A DNA stretch of 64,000 nucleotides from Aplysia californica (Eukaryota; Mollusca; Gastropoda; Aplysiida; Aplysiidae), in contig NW_004797523.1 of assembly GCF_000002075.1 (NCBI RefSeq), positions 256,018 to 320,017 of the forward strand, written 5' to 3'. The notes under the pieces were generated by a model. That model was not told where the DNA came from. It saw nothing but the letters and a program-made list of their open reading frames with translations, and made no database searches. The position numbers and the translations under genes are program-made. How positions within the stretch are numbered: the first letter of the stretch is position 1; each line of letters starts with the position of its first letter. Shown here piece after piece: positions 48,401 through 60,400 of the stretch.

Positions 48401-51400
48401 ATTTCCTCAAATTTCCTTTTATTGCAGACGTTGATCCAGGAACAAAAGTTTTCAGACAAAAATCCGACCTAAACAAATATTTCCGACTTCCCTGGCCACC
48501 CTGTAAAAAAACATTGCAAACAAAGAATGCAAAAACATAGGAAAAAACAATCTCCAAATTACAGACACAAAAATTACTCTTTATCTGAAAGCAATGAGTA
48601 ACACTTTACATCCAACTCAATATCCCTTGTAATGTGCATGGGGTGATGTGAGCAAATTAAAAAATCATGTAAGCGCATCCATATAAAGGCACTTAACATT
48701 ATAAATAAAGGTTTCCTCTCAAATAGAGTGAAGAACATAGAGCTTGCCGTCAAGCAGGGAAATATGATATACACAGGGCTGCCTACCTCAAAGTTCACAT
48801 TTCAGGTATATTCAGGGCCAGTTTCAGGTAGTTTGTCTAAAATCATGTAGTACAAAGACAAAGAAGGAAAAAAAAGATGATCGTTGCCCCATTGAACGAG
48901 CTTGCTTTCTGTGATATTGGGTAATTAATTTATGAAAACTTGTTTGTGCATGCACCTGTGTGTGCATGCTCTCGTGTATGTTTATATATGTGGGGAAGGG
49001 AAGGGGGTGTTTGGGTGCGCACAAGTTACGATGAACAGTGCGTACGTAATGAGGCGAGGTTGTTTTTTTAAAAGCATTTATGGACTATCGTTCAAGGCAC
49101 CTATCATTCATATTGAATCTGGAATTGAGTGCAGGGCGACTGCCAAACTGCTCGCCCATACCAACAGAAACTATATCAAAACATATTTGCCGACACTAGC
49201 ATAGGACACTGATAAGTCCTTTGTGACTTAGGTATGACAGACAATTAATTTTAATTAGTTTTACCCTAATAATACAAAATGATCCTGATCTGGACCTGAG
49301 GAGAGGCAAGAAAAACATCAACTGCCAAAACCATGTTTGGTTTCAGCAATCATTGATTTAAAAAAGCATGCAGGACAAAACTTATTTATAAAACCTTTAT
49401 AGTTAGGCTTACGGCAGAGCAAAAAGTGAAAATAAAAGAGAACGTGTACTGAGAGCCGGAGCTGGAAAGGACTATGAGAGCCTGGGATGTAGGGATGCTG
49501 AAAACCTGGCAATCAGTGAATCGTTGCATCATGGACTAAGTATTGATTTTTTTTCAAAATGCTAAATCACAGTACCAGTTTTTAATCAGCAACACAAGCC
49601 ATCATGATGCATAGGCATCCAACATAGAGCTTTCCAAGGGTTGAAAATGGCATTTCCTCATTGCCACTATTCAATTTGTCATCACTGACAAATCCAACAA
49701 ATCCGGGAACACTAACCTTGAAGATAAAATCATCAAACCTGCGCTCTAATGTGCCTTCATTTACGCACTCGATTGTCGAAAGTCAAACCCACTTCCACTT
49801 ATCGTTTTTATTTTAGAATTAGTTTCTTGCACCACGGCCTTATCCTGCTGCCATAGACTATATTGCGTCAAACGCCTCCCCTCAATTCCGAAGCCCTGCA
49901 ACACTCCTACTTTGAATGAACTTTGATTACCCCTGCAACCGTCGGCTGGACCCTTACTCATGCCGCACTCAAACGATGCAAACTCGCACAGCTTCACTGA
50001 CCGGTCACGATGACGGGCCCAACAATCTAGAAATCGGAGGACGCTTGTTCTCTTTTTCTTCCTTTTTTTTTGTCATCATAGGGACATCAGTGAGAATATC
50101 GATTTAATTTGTATGTTTTGCTTTGATATCATTTTCTTTCTACATTCACAATTCTATTTTCTAGATAAATGAATTAAAAGCACAGATTTTCCAGCCGCAG
50201 CAAAAACCCAAAGATAGACAGAAAGAAAGAATGAATGAAAGGAAGGAGTAAGATTATTGTGAGTAGACAGATTTTAGCCGATATGAATGCGAAAAACTAT
50301 AGCAGACCGAACGGCACAGATAGACAATGGTCGAGTGTATGAAATGCGCAATCATGCAGTTTCTAATACAACTTATTGCCGGGAGTTGCCGTAAATATCT
50401 GACAAGTTACGGAGGCAAGTGCTGATCTCTCTCTCTCTCTTCAAAAAACGCATGGAGGTGATATGATGAAGCGGCAAGTACGAAACTTTTGGAATGTACG
50501 TATTTCCGCCAAAACAAAGAAGAATGTAAGCACTGCGGAATGGGGATTTTTTTTCTTCTTTCGGCACCGATCGCAAATCCGGTAGTTTTGACACCTTATC
50601 GGTATGGTGGTAGAACAGGCCCAAAATCGGTATCTACCAGAAAAATTGGTAGATTTAGGCAGCTCTGTATATACAAATGCTATGATTAAATTCATGATTA
50701 TTTTTATAAAAAATGACAGTGCAAAGGATACACAGGTATCTCCCAGTTCACATTACACCGAGGAGGCTCCTTCACGGTGAACGGCCAACCCAAGAAGTCG
50801 ATCAGGAACTGTTTGTGGAACTGGCCATTTCCAAGAATCTGTTGGACAAAGACAGTCAGTACATAGTCACACAAGACACACAATGTCTCTGGAAAATTCT
50901 AAAATATCTGGAAGGTCACATCAAAATAGCTAACGCCTCTATTGAAACAGATTAACTTCAATTTAAGGTCCAAACATAAACTGTCTCAGGTACCAAAATA
51001 CCATGTAAGCTTCCCAAACTTTGATCAGTTAACCTCTTTCCTTTAAAGTGTACAAACTTGGACTCAAGCTTCTGGCAATACTCGTAGTGAGTCAACCGGC
51101 TTGTATAATTTCCCTAGGATAGATGCATGGGTCTGCCAAACCTATCCTATTCTCAGCTCATAGTTAACTCACTGGAGACGCAGCCGCAGCATTTGCGAGC
51201 ACCAATATTTTCCCAAGAGTCTGTTCACACACCCCCTGCGAGCACAAGTTTCGCGCTTTCTCCTCGGCAAAGTATGCGCGCAAACGCTGTGTGAACTGTC
51301 TCTGATCGTGCAGCCGACCTTTATTTAGTTTTGTGGGAATGGTTTTTTAAATCTCTCTCTAAAGTCGTCTGGAACAATATGTGACTCTTTCCATTTTCTT

Positions 51401-54400
51401 TGGTACTCTCTCTAAAGGCCTCTGAGGCTTTGAAAGTGTAAGTCAAGATAGATTATCATTTTGCCTGTATTCTGTCTGTAGTAATGGGAAAGCAATTTCG
51501 TCAAGTCTGTCAAAGAAATACTTATCACAAAATTGCTTGTCCTCTTCTGCTCTCTGGTAATTTGACAATAGTGGAGTTCCCATTTCCAAGTCATGTAAAC
51601 TGTCTTTGCAACAGTCATGAATAACCACTGTGTGAGGGCAGTTGTATAAAAACGCATTGTTTTGCATGTAGGTAGAATGTGTGAGATTCGTTTCAAATTG
51701 AAATGAAGAGCTGGAGAGTTGAGGTTGAAGGTTTGTTGAAGAGAGAATTTTCTGGGCGAATACGTTTATGAGTTTCTTTCTTTTTCGAATGACAAATTAA
51801 GTATCATCTACCAGACACTGATTAACCAATCAATGATTCAAGAATGGTACATGGCTGACACAGTAAGGGGTGGTGCACACGTAAAGCAAATAAGAAACGC
51901 GAAAAGTCATGAAAAAAATATTTTCCAACAGTTGTATCGAATGTAAAGTAAGCACCCCTTAGCTGTCAATCATAGACTTTAATTCATTCGTCAGAAGCTT
52001 TTGAAACAATTTACCGACTTGGTCAAGACAATATTAACGTATTTCTTTGATGTCATCTTGCCCTTTCTCAAAAACACTACCAAACTTAGTGAGAGATTAC
52101 ACAAACTGCCTTTACAAAATCTTTTGCTACCGATAGGGTTCGATGTGAAGGCCACAGTCGTATGGGTCGCGCCGCCTACGCGACAGGTGAACATCTCAAC
52201 AAGCAGCTGAACACCTCAACAAGCAGCTGAATCTGCGTGATTCAACCGCCCATTCGCCACAGGGCTGCAAAACTTGCACTAGGGCGGTTGAATCACATGG
52301 AAATTGGGGACTGGTGAGATGTAGGCGATTGATTTACAGCAGGATTGAAACACTCTGCAGTAATCTTTCAAACTCAGGATTTTAATATAAGATGTATTAA
52401 AGGCTGCACTACATAAAGTAGACCTGCATGTGAGCCTCAACCAGATTGTCTGAAAATTTTGTGCAACCCCCCCCCCCCAAGAGATTTTGTGGATGTCATA
52501 AAGGAAGGACTTCCGAGTAACGAGTGACCACTCCAAAAAATACAATAAAGAAGAGACCTAACCCTACCCCCAAAAAGAACCTTCAACAGGCCTCATGTAA
52601 AAAGGCCAGCACTTGAAGTCCAAAATGAAAAAAAAAAAAAAATTTAAAAACCACACTCCAAAACAAACAAGGAACATAATATGGCCTAGATTCTACATCT
52701 ACATTGCTAAAGGGTTTGATACAATAACACAATAGAATTGGAATATGAATCCTCCATGGCTGCTCTTATTGGCCCATATGGGCAAATAAGCTGGGGCTTA
52801 TTGGCCCACGTGGGCCATTTAATGCGTTGTTTTTTCAATGTATTTCATACATGGTGTTGTCCCAACTTGTTCTCTTTTATTTTTTCTCACTTTATCCCTT
52901 CTTGTTAATGTTTTCCTGAGGCATTCCATCTCGCGCACATTTCTACAGATTTGATTGTTGTCAGCGTGTTCCTGCAGTTCAGTGTTATTGTTATGCAGTA
53001 GACTTTGATCGTCTGCGAACAGTATTTCATTTAGAATTTAGGTTCTTCGGATGTGGGCTTGCTTCTTTCGCCAAACAATAGATTACGGTATCATTGAGTT
53101 ATTTCTTTGTTTACCCTATGTATACTGTGTCGGATAACACGATGAAGATGTGTAACTTCTTAGATACTCTATTGTTCATCTTTTTATTTTTAGCATTAGA
53201 TTGGAAAACTATACATTCTCAATTTAAAATATGTGATTGGCGGACTTTGTGGATTTGGGAGGGGAGGGGGGAACCAAACACAGGGGAGATAAATCGCAAT
53301 TTTGTTGGCAAATAATAAATGTTCTAGGGGAAATTTTATATGCCCTGTGGGCCAATAAGCACTTCGATCCTCCATATAGAGTCTAGATCTAGTAATCTAA
53401 ATAAATCTAGATCTTGTAGAACAAGTGAATAGGAATAGGCCTTGAACTAGAAATCCGCATCCGATTCCGAACAGAGGGACTCAGCTGAGTCTAGATTCTA
53501 AATAGACCCATGACCGACCGACCGACCGAGAAAATTGGTAATATAGTTTCAAACGTGGTAAAAAATGCAACCTTCTTAATCGACAGTGGCAAAGTCACTT
53601 CAGGGCTCATTCACCCTGTGACCCCGAGCCGGGGAGCTCCGGCGGGCTGCTGAGTCACGCTAACTAAAGGTAACAGAATCGGGCGAAAAGTGACGCCGTG
53701 TAAAACGTTTGTGTGATCTGTAATCATGTCTTACTCACAGTGTGCTTCTGTCTCATCTTCTCTGTCCGCAGATCTGGTGTCAGCTTCTCATTGATATCCA
53801 CGCAGCTTGGGTCGCCAGGCTGAAGAAAATGAAATAAAATACAATTGGGAAAAAAAATATTATCTCTCTTTATTCAATACAGTGAAAAATAAAGCACAAA
53901 CCGGCAGGGATAAGTACAACACAACAGTCGCTTCAAAACAAAAACAGCAAAATGCATCATTACTCCACTTACATTCTCCTACTCTCCACCTGAATATAAT
54001 AATGGCAAAGTCAATGTCCAATACAAGAGAACAAAGTTAGTCATAACATGAACACCCATCTCTTCTGCCTCACATAATCCTTACCCCTTCTGCAACAAAA
54101 CCACAAATTTTTCAAAAAATAAAAGCAAAATTCCTTTGAATGCTTCACAACGCTGAAGCCTCCACATCACGGTTCCCTTTTCTCTTGAGCAACTAAACGG
54201 CCACCACATCACCTCACCAATCTTTCATCCCAGATCTCCACCCCCCAATCTCTTGATGAATAAAGCCTTTGTCTCATAAGTCTAAAACAATGCCGCCGAA
54301 ACTTACACTGGCCTGATGTGTAAGGTTCTTACGATCAAGCTGTCAACAAACCCCACACTGAAACGAGCGATGAAACACCATAGCACTTGAGTGGTACAAG

Positions 54401-57400
54401 GTGAGCAGAGGGGGGGTAATCCTGGCAGACCACCAGGGCTGTCTGCATAATGAGAAAGGGTGTCAACAACCAGTTACAACAAGTGGTGTACTCCCCATGG
54501 GTTTTTTCTAGCATTAAACAGCTCCACAACAAAGGCTCATTTTCTCAGCACTATCCATATAAATCTCATAGATCTTCTCCTCTCTCCATAACCGTCCTCA
54601 AACTTGGCCTTTCCAAATCTTAGTGCTCAAAAGTTGGATATAAAAAAAAGTGATCACCTTGATCCCACTGCTTTTCAAAAAATACAAAATTTTCATTTTT
54701 ACGAGATTCGGATCAGATTCCATTTTTCTCCAAAAGCTACCTACCCAAGGAAAATTTCAATACACACACATCAGTTCAAATGGTAATTACACTTATAGCC
54801 AGCAGAACTCCTACATTTAGACAAGCATGAGTACAATTACATTTTGTAGCTAAGAAAGTAATAATTATTACACTTACATTTAAATCAGCCGACTCTTTCC
54901 CCAGTCTGTTGAGAGCATATTTAGTCTACACACACTGATGCCTGACCACCCCGTTCACTAGTCACTTTTGAGTAATGTTTTTTAGTGCCCGTCTCTACTT
55001 TTAACCTTCTGATGCGTGCCTTATATTGAATTTCTAAATCACCCTGCCATGGGTTAGAGGTTTGAGAACACACAGGTGTCAGGTATGAGGAAACAAAGAG
55101 GCATACTTTATATGTATTGAGACCGTACAATTACAGTATGCTCAGCCCAACCAGGCCTGTCTGATTAAACAATAGTCAGTTTCAAGGAGGCATTTTGCCT
55201 CACTCATTACCAATCACTCAAGGGCAACTCCTATTTGTTTTAACTGGGGCAACCATTTTGATTCAATAATGGGATGTTCCCTACTTTTATTCTGCCTATA
55301 TTCTAGTCATCTAACATTCCACTCTTTTCTGACTCGGACTGACTCAAGGGCACCAGAATCTCTTTATTTGGGAAAACGGTACTGTCAACACAAATAAGTT
55401 ATTACATAAACGTCTATTCAGAAAAACAAAGACTTTTCCATTCTTCTGTGCACTTACTTCAACTAAACTTTGAAAATATTTTCCTTTCATTTCACAATAC
55501 ACAACACAACATTGGTCAAGACAAAAACAAAATATGAGAGTGATAATAAGGAGGTTACGAACCCTTGAGGTGATTTCTGACACTGTTTCCGGGTTGTTCG
55601 TGTGAAATTCTGTCCACAACAAGCCTTTAATAAACTGCTCAATCTGCTGGCGGTACTTTCGGGCAAATGCATTGTTGTTGAACAGCAGCTGGACAGCAGG
55701 ACTCTCATCGTCAGGAACATATCTGGTGAAATCCATTATTTATGAACCGTCAAACAATTAATATTAACATTTATGCGACTCATTTTATATCAAAAAAATT
55801 ATTAAGAGACGATTTAAACAGAGACCCCCCCCCAAGAAATATAAAAAAAGAAGACAAGAATAGAGAAGGATTCAAAGCAATGGAAACAGTTATTCTATCT
55901 AAATTGTATGACTGAATTATTATTTTATTTCTATTATTACACATTATTTAGACATCCTCAAAAACAAATCTTAAGAGCAAAACTAAAAACACATTAAGTC
56001 TTAATTTCCCTTACCTTGTAGAATCCAGGATTTTGCTGTATCTGTGGTATTTGTTTCCTTAGACTGGTTAAGGAGTGCCCATTTATAAATGAATAAAAGG
56101 GACAAGAAAAACTTGAACAAGACTTTTATAACAATAATAATAAGATCATTTCTATAGAGCCCACTTCTGTGTGAACACAGCTTTAGGCGCTTTACATAAA
56201 TGCATGTACGAAAAATATTCACACACACAGATGCACGCCAAACACACGAACACACACACATCTACTTGCTTATCACATGCGCACGCTTACACATCATTAG
56301 GAAAGAAGCACATACAGATACATAATAAAATAAAATACACAATGATTCACACAACGCAATTCGCAAAATACATAAATGGATAACATAGTCATTAACATAA
56401 CATTGTACTGAAAATGACTCAACTGATAAAAATGATGTCATTAAATGTGTCTTTAAAGATATTTTATATTTAGACTCGGATGTATGCCTCAAGGGTTGGG
56501 GAAGAGAGTTCAAACTGACGGAGCAAGGTGGGCAAACGATCTTCCAGCTTATTTTTTTACCTCCTTTTCTAGGAACTCTTAAAAGATACTGATTGCCTGA
56601 TCTTAGTGATCTAGATTTTTTAATCAATAAAGCTGCAAAAACTCAGCTCAAGACGATCATCTACCACAGGGTAGGATTTCCAGATTAAAGACTCATACAT
56701 CATTCTAAAGTAATTTTTCCAGGTCCTCTTCAGCAAAGCATACACTGTGCTATCACACCATTGTGTCCACCATGGATTTGTCTTTCCCTTTCATATAAAT
56801 TATTCAGCACGTTTACAAAATCTCTTTAAATTTATTTCGGTCAGGAAACAGGTCTACAGAAAGTTAAGTTTATGGAACCACTAGGGATGGAGAAACTATT
56901 GTTGTACGTTAAGGATTTTGCTGCACTGCAAAGGACCATTGCATGGCAGCGGTAGCCTAATGGTTTGATGTGAACGCGCAGTCACCAGACCTGGGACAAG
57001 GCTTGTTTTGAAAGTAAAAGCGGAACTACGAATATTACCGATTATTTGTATGTCCCAAATTGTAACAGTTACCAGGCTATCATTGGAGAATTCTGAGCGC
57101 GGGTCAAAGATCACACACAACTCGGGGCGAGTCAACTACTAAAAGCGGCATCGATATTTCGGGAAATAGAGCTCCGAGTTCCTACTGACATAAAAATTCA
57201 ACGGGTGCTTCCCACGATAAAGGAGAAGACAGTAAGTTTTTTGAAAAATCCAGCACAACAGCAGACTGGGACAAAAAATCGGGATACACGCGATTGAAAT
57301 CGGGAAAATCGGGAAGCTTGAGATTTGGGTAAAAAAATCGGGATATCCCGACTAAATCGGGATGAGTGGCAGGTCTGCTGTTCTTTGAGAATTAATAGAA

Positions 57401-60400
57401 GAGATTTGCGTGTAAAAACTTTCGGTGTTGTTTTTTTATGGAACCAGTGATCGGACTGACTACAGAAATATATCGGCAGAAAGCCCATTCGTTCCTCTTC
57501 TAGAATAACACAGCCATTATACGCAAATAAACACCGGACGCTCCCCGTCGGCTCGCAAGCAGGGCACCATCACCCCGGCTTCGTATAAATTCTCTCTTCT
57601 TCCCTTCAGCGCGGCCCGGCGCGCAGCCGATAAGCCGACGGTCGCGAGTGGGGATTTTAATCTCCCCTTGTATTTCTTGCGGTTTTGGTCAAAAAGCCAT
57701 GTTTACGTCAATATATTTCCATCTTCTGGTTATTTGATAGCCCTGAAAAAATTGAGCTTGTTTTCTATGTTCATAGGTGTGTGTCTACAAGTTTTGTGAA
57801 TGTCCGTTCAAATTTAAGAATGTTGTGACACCTCAAAGTGTAGACATTTCGCAATTAAAAAACTGTAACATTTTTCTGCAACTTCAGATGTTCATAACAT
57901 TGTTAAAAATGAAGCTATATATATAAATTTGGTATCAAAATGCTCAGAATGATAAATTCTATAAGGTAGTGCAGTTAACTATCAAATCAGAGGACTTTGA
58001 AATTTCAGTTTGTGGTACCTAATTAGAGGGAGGGACAGGGAAAAAAAGATAAAATTTCCCAACATGTAACAGTCACAAAGAAAGAAAAAAAAAAGTGTTC
58101 TAAGATACCCTCAAAAATCTATTATGGAGTAAAAGCTTCCAATTTTGCAATGTGTGTCCAAATTTCAAGTTACAAGGTTTTTGACAAAAGATACATTAAT
58201 CATGTTTCGCGAAGAAATGACGACGCGACATAGAAAAAATAAACATCAATGGCTTTCCAGTCAATTTCCATGTGAATCTCTTTGTTGGTGGTTGTCCTGG
58301 TCAAAATAAATATTCAATCATGCCGGCGATGGTGCAATATTCTATCATTCAACGCATCAAAACAACATCAAAGAGACTTCACTCAAATTCTTGGAAACAG
58401 CTCATTGACCAAACGATGGCGATGCAGTACACAGTACAAAAAGCACAGCAGTGTCAAGGGCAGGGGCGTTTTTGTCCCGACCAATTTTAACGGAGGACAA
58501 TCATAAAACTTACAAGAGCAAAACAGCCACATCATGTGACTCCCATTTGAGCATGGAGGTTTGATTGACTTCAAGAAACTATCTGTCACTTGTGTATATA
58601 TTGAGAATGTTTGCAGAGATTCAGAAAGTGATGAAATTATAAACTGAAGCGATATTATGGAACAGACTATTCAATAACCATTTATTTCCTACAAACCCAT
58701 CGTACCAAACAGTGACCTTTAAGCCCCAGAAAAATCAAGTCAAAGACAATCCATTGTCTGCACTGAACCATGAACAGCCTAAAAAAAACCTCCCTATAGC
58801 CAAATTACACTTTTCATCAGACAGGGGGAACACACAATGTTCTTTTAACTTTGCCCCATGTAACTTTAACAAGCTACCTCTGTGTTTTTACATTGAAGTG
58901 CCTTTCCAGATCATTTTAATCTTTCTTAACAAACACTTGCGTTATAGTTCATTGATAAACGGAGTGTATTAAAAGCTAAAACGTTTATAAGGTATTACAC
59001 AAATTCATTACCCCTGCTCAGAATTTATCTTTCTACAAATATTGTTGTTGTCTAAGGACGGTGCACAGTCCTGAATGTAAGGATCTGTGCGGTATTAGTA
59101 ATTTTATACTCATTGTTTTGTGAAATTCTGCATAAAGCCAGAAGAGAATAACTTGTAGACAAGTAAGAAAGCATAACTCTTTGAGTTATTTACATTTCAT
59201 ATCGTGGAGATACCAAAGCTGTTCATTGTCTTTTTCTTGCTGTTTTTCATATCTCCAAAATTGATTAGTTTGGCATATTGAGTTGATAAGCCTGTTAAAA
59301 AATCAAGAATAAAATCCCTTTTTTCTTATATTCTATTACCAAACCATGTGGCGTATGACCGTATAGTCAATCTTGTGCCTTTACGGAAACAAGTATGTTC
59401 TCACAAACAGGCGTATCACCTATTTTAAACAATTTCTTAAAAACTGATAATCAATATCTATAATCATTATAGGGAATGATAAATCAGCGGTTGTACTAAT
59501 ATCTTCCCAAAAATGGAAACGAAAAAGCAAATGGTTATGCCGCAGCAAGAATTAAAAAAGTGTCCAAAACTTTGAAACGCTCTCCTGAAAAATGTCAAAA
59601 ATGCTCTTACGCCCTTTTGTGAGATGGACGACAATATATTATGAGCTCTAAATGTCAATCTGAGACTGACAGAAAAGGGAGTCAAATTGGTAAGAAAAAA
59701 TTTTTGGAACCACTTGAGTCTCAAGAGTCTCACGTTTTGGCAATTGCTCATATATATATATATATATATATATATGGTATGGGAGTGTATACAGACCCGG
59801 TAACCGGGAATAAAGTCACAAAGCATACAGACCCGGTAGGGGAACTCTTTTGTGATTTCGGAAAGTTTCAGCACCCTCTTGGCTCAGGGTAGAACTAGGT
59901 TCTTTTAGATCTATGGCCTAGGTCTAGACCTAGACAGACAGATATAAATCATTGATCTAGTTTCAAGGCTAGCCTAGATCTAGATCTAAAACTAAATGAA
60001 GACTGTGGATGTCTTTTCGACGAACGATCGTTTTTCCCCTGTTTTGGAGTTGGAGGAATCACAATTTGAAGAAAAGAACAATGTCATAATTTCAATCGAG
60101 CAGTCACCCTCTCTCTCTCTCTCTCTGTGTATCGCTCGCATTCTTTTTTTCTTTGTTTGTCTCTGTCTTTCATTCCCTCCTGCCAACTGGCGGGCATGTC
60201 ATATACATTTTGCTAGCACTTCCCCCTGCTCTCTCTCTCTAACTCACACACACACACACTACCGGGTCTGGGCGCTGAAACTTTCCGAAATCACAAAAGA
60301 GTTCCCCTACCGGGTCTGTATACTTCGTGACTTTGTTCCCGGTTACCGGGTCTGTATACACTTCGATATGGTACACCTATATATATATATAGAGAGAAAT

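Larger units (their letters stand above)
53820..59771. other. introns around exon 2; mostly unassigned
   Basis: Contains exon 2 and the CR1 fragment. A cluster of AAATCGGGA motifs lies at 57,275-57,370. A coiled-coil exon joining exons 1 and 2 was sought and not found. Confidence 0.45.

Noticed and set aside
50713-50955. 80-codon plus-strand frame over exon 4
   Set aside because: It is the antisense of ZCCHC8-like exon 4; the minus-strand reading has homology and splice signals.
51168-51190. Another piggyBac-like element
   Set aside because: A single TTAACTCACTGGAGACGC end without an inverted partner within several kb.
57258-57381. Small transposon with CAGCAGAC ends
   Set aside because: Only 8 bp of inverted end and no target duplication; the interior is a run of AAATCGGGA motifs.
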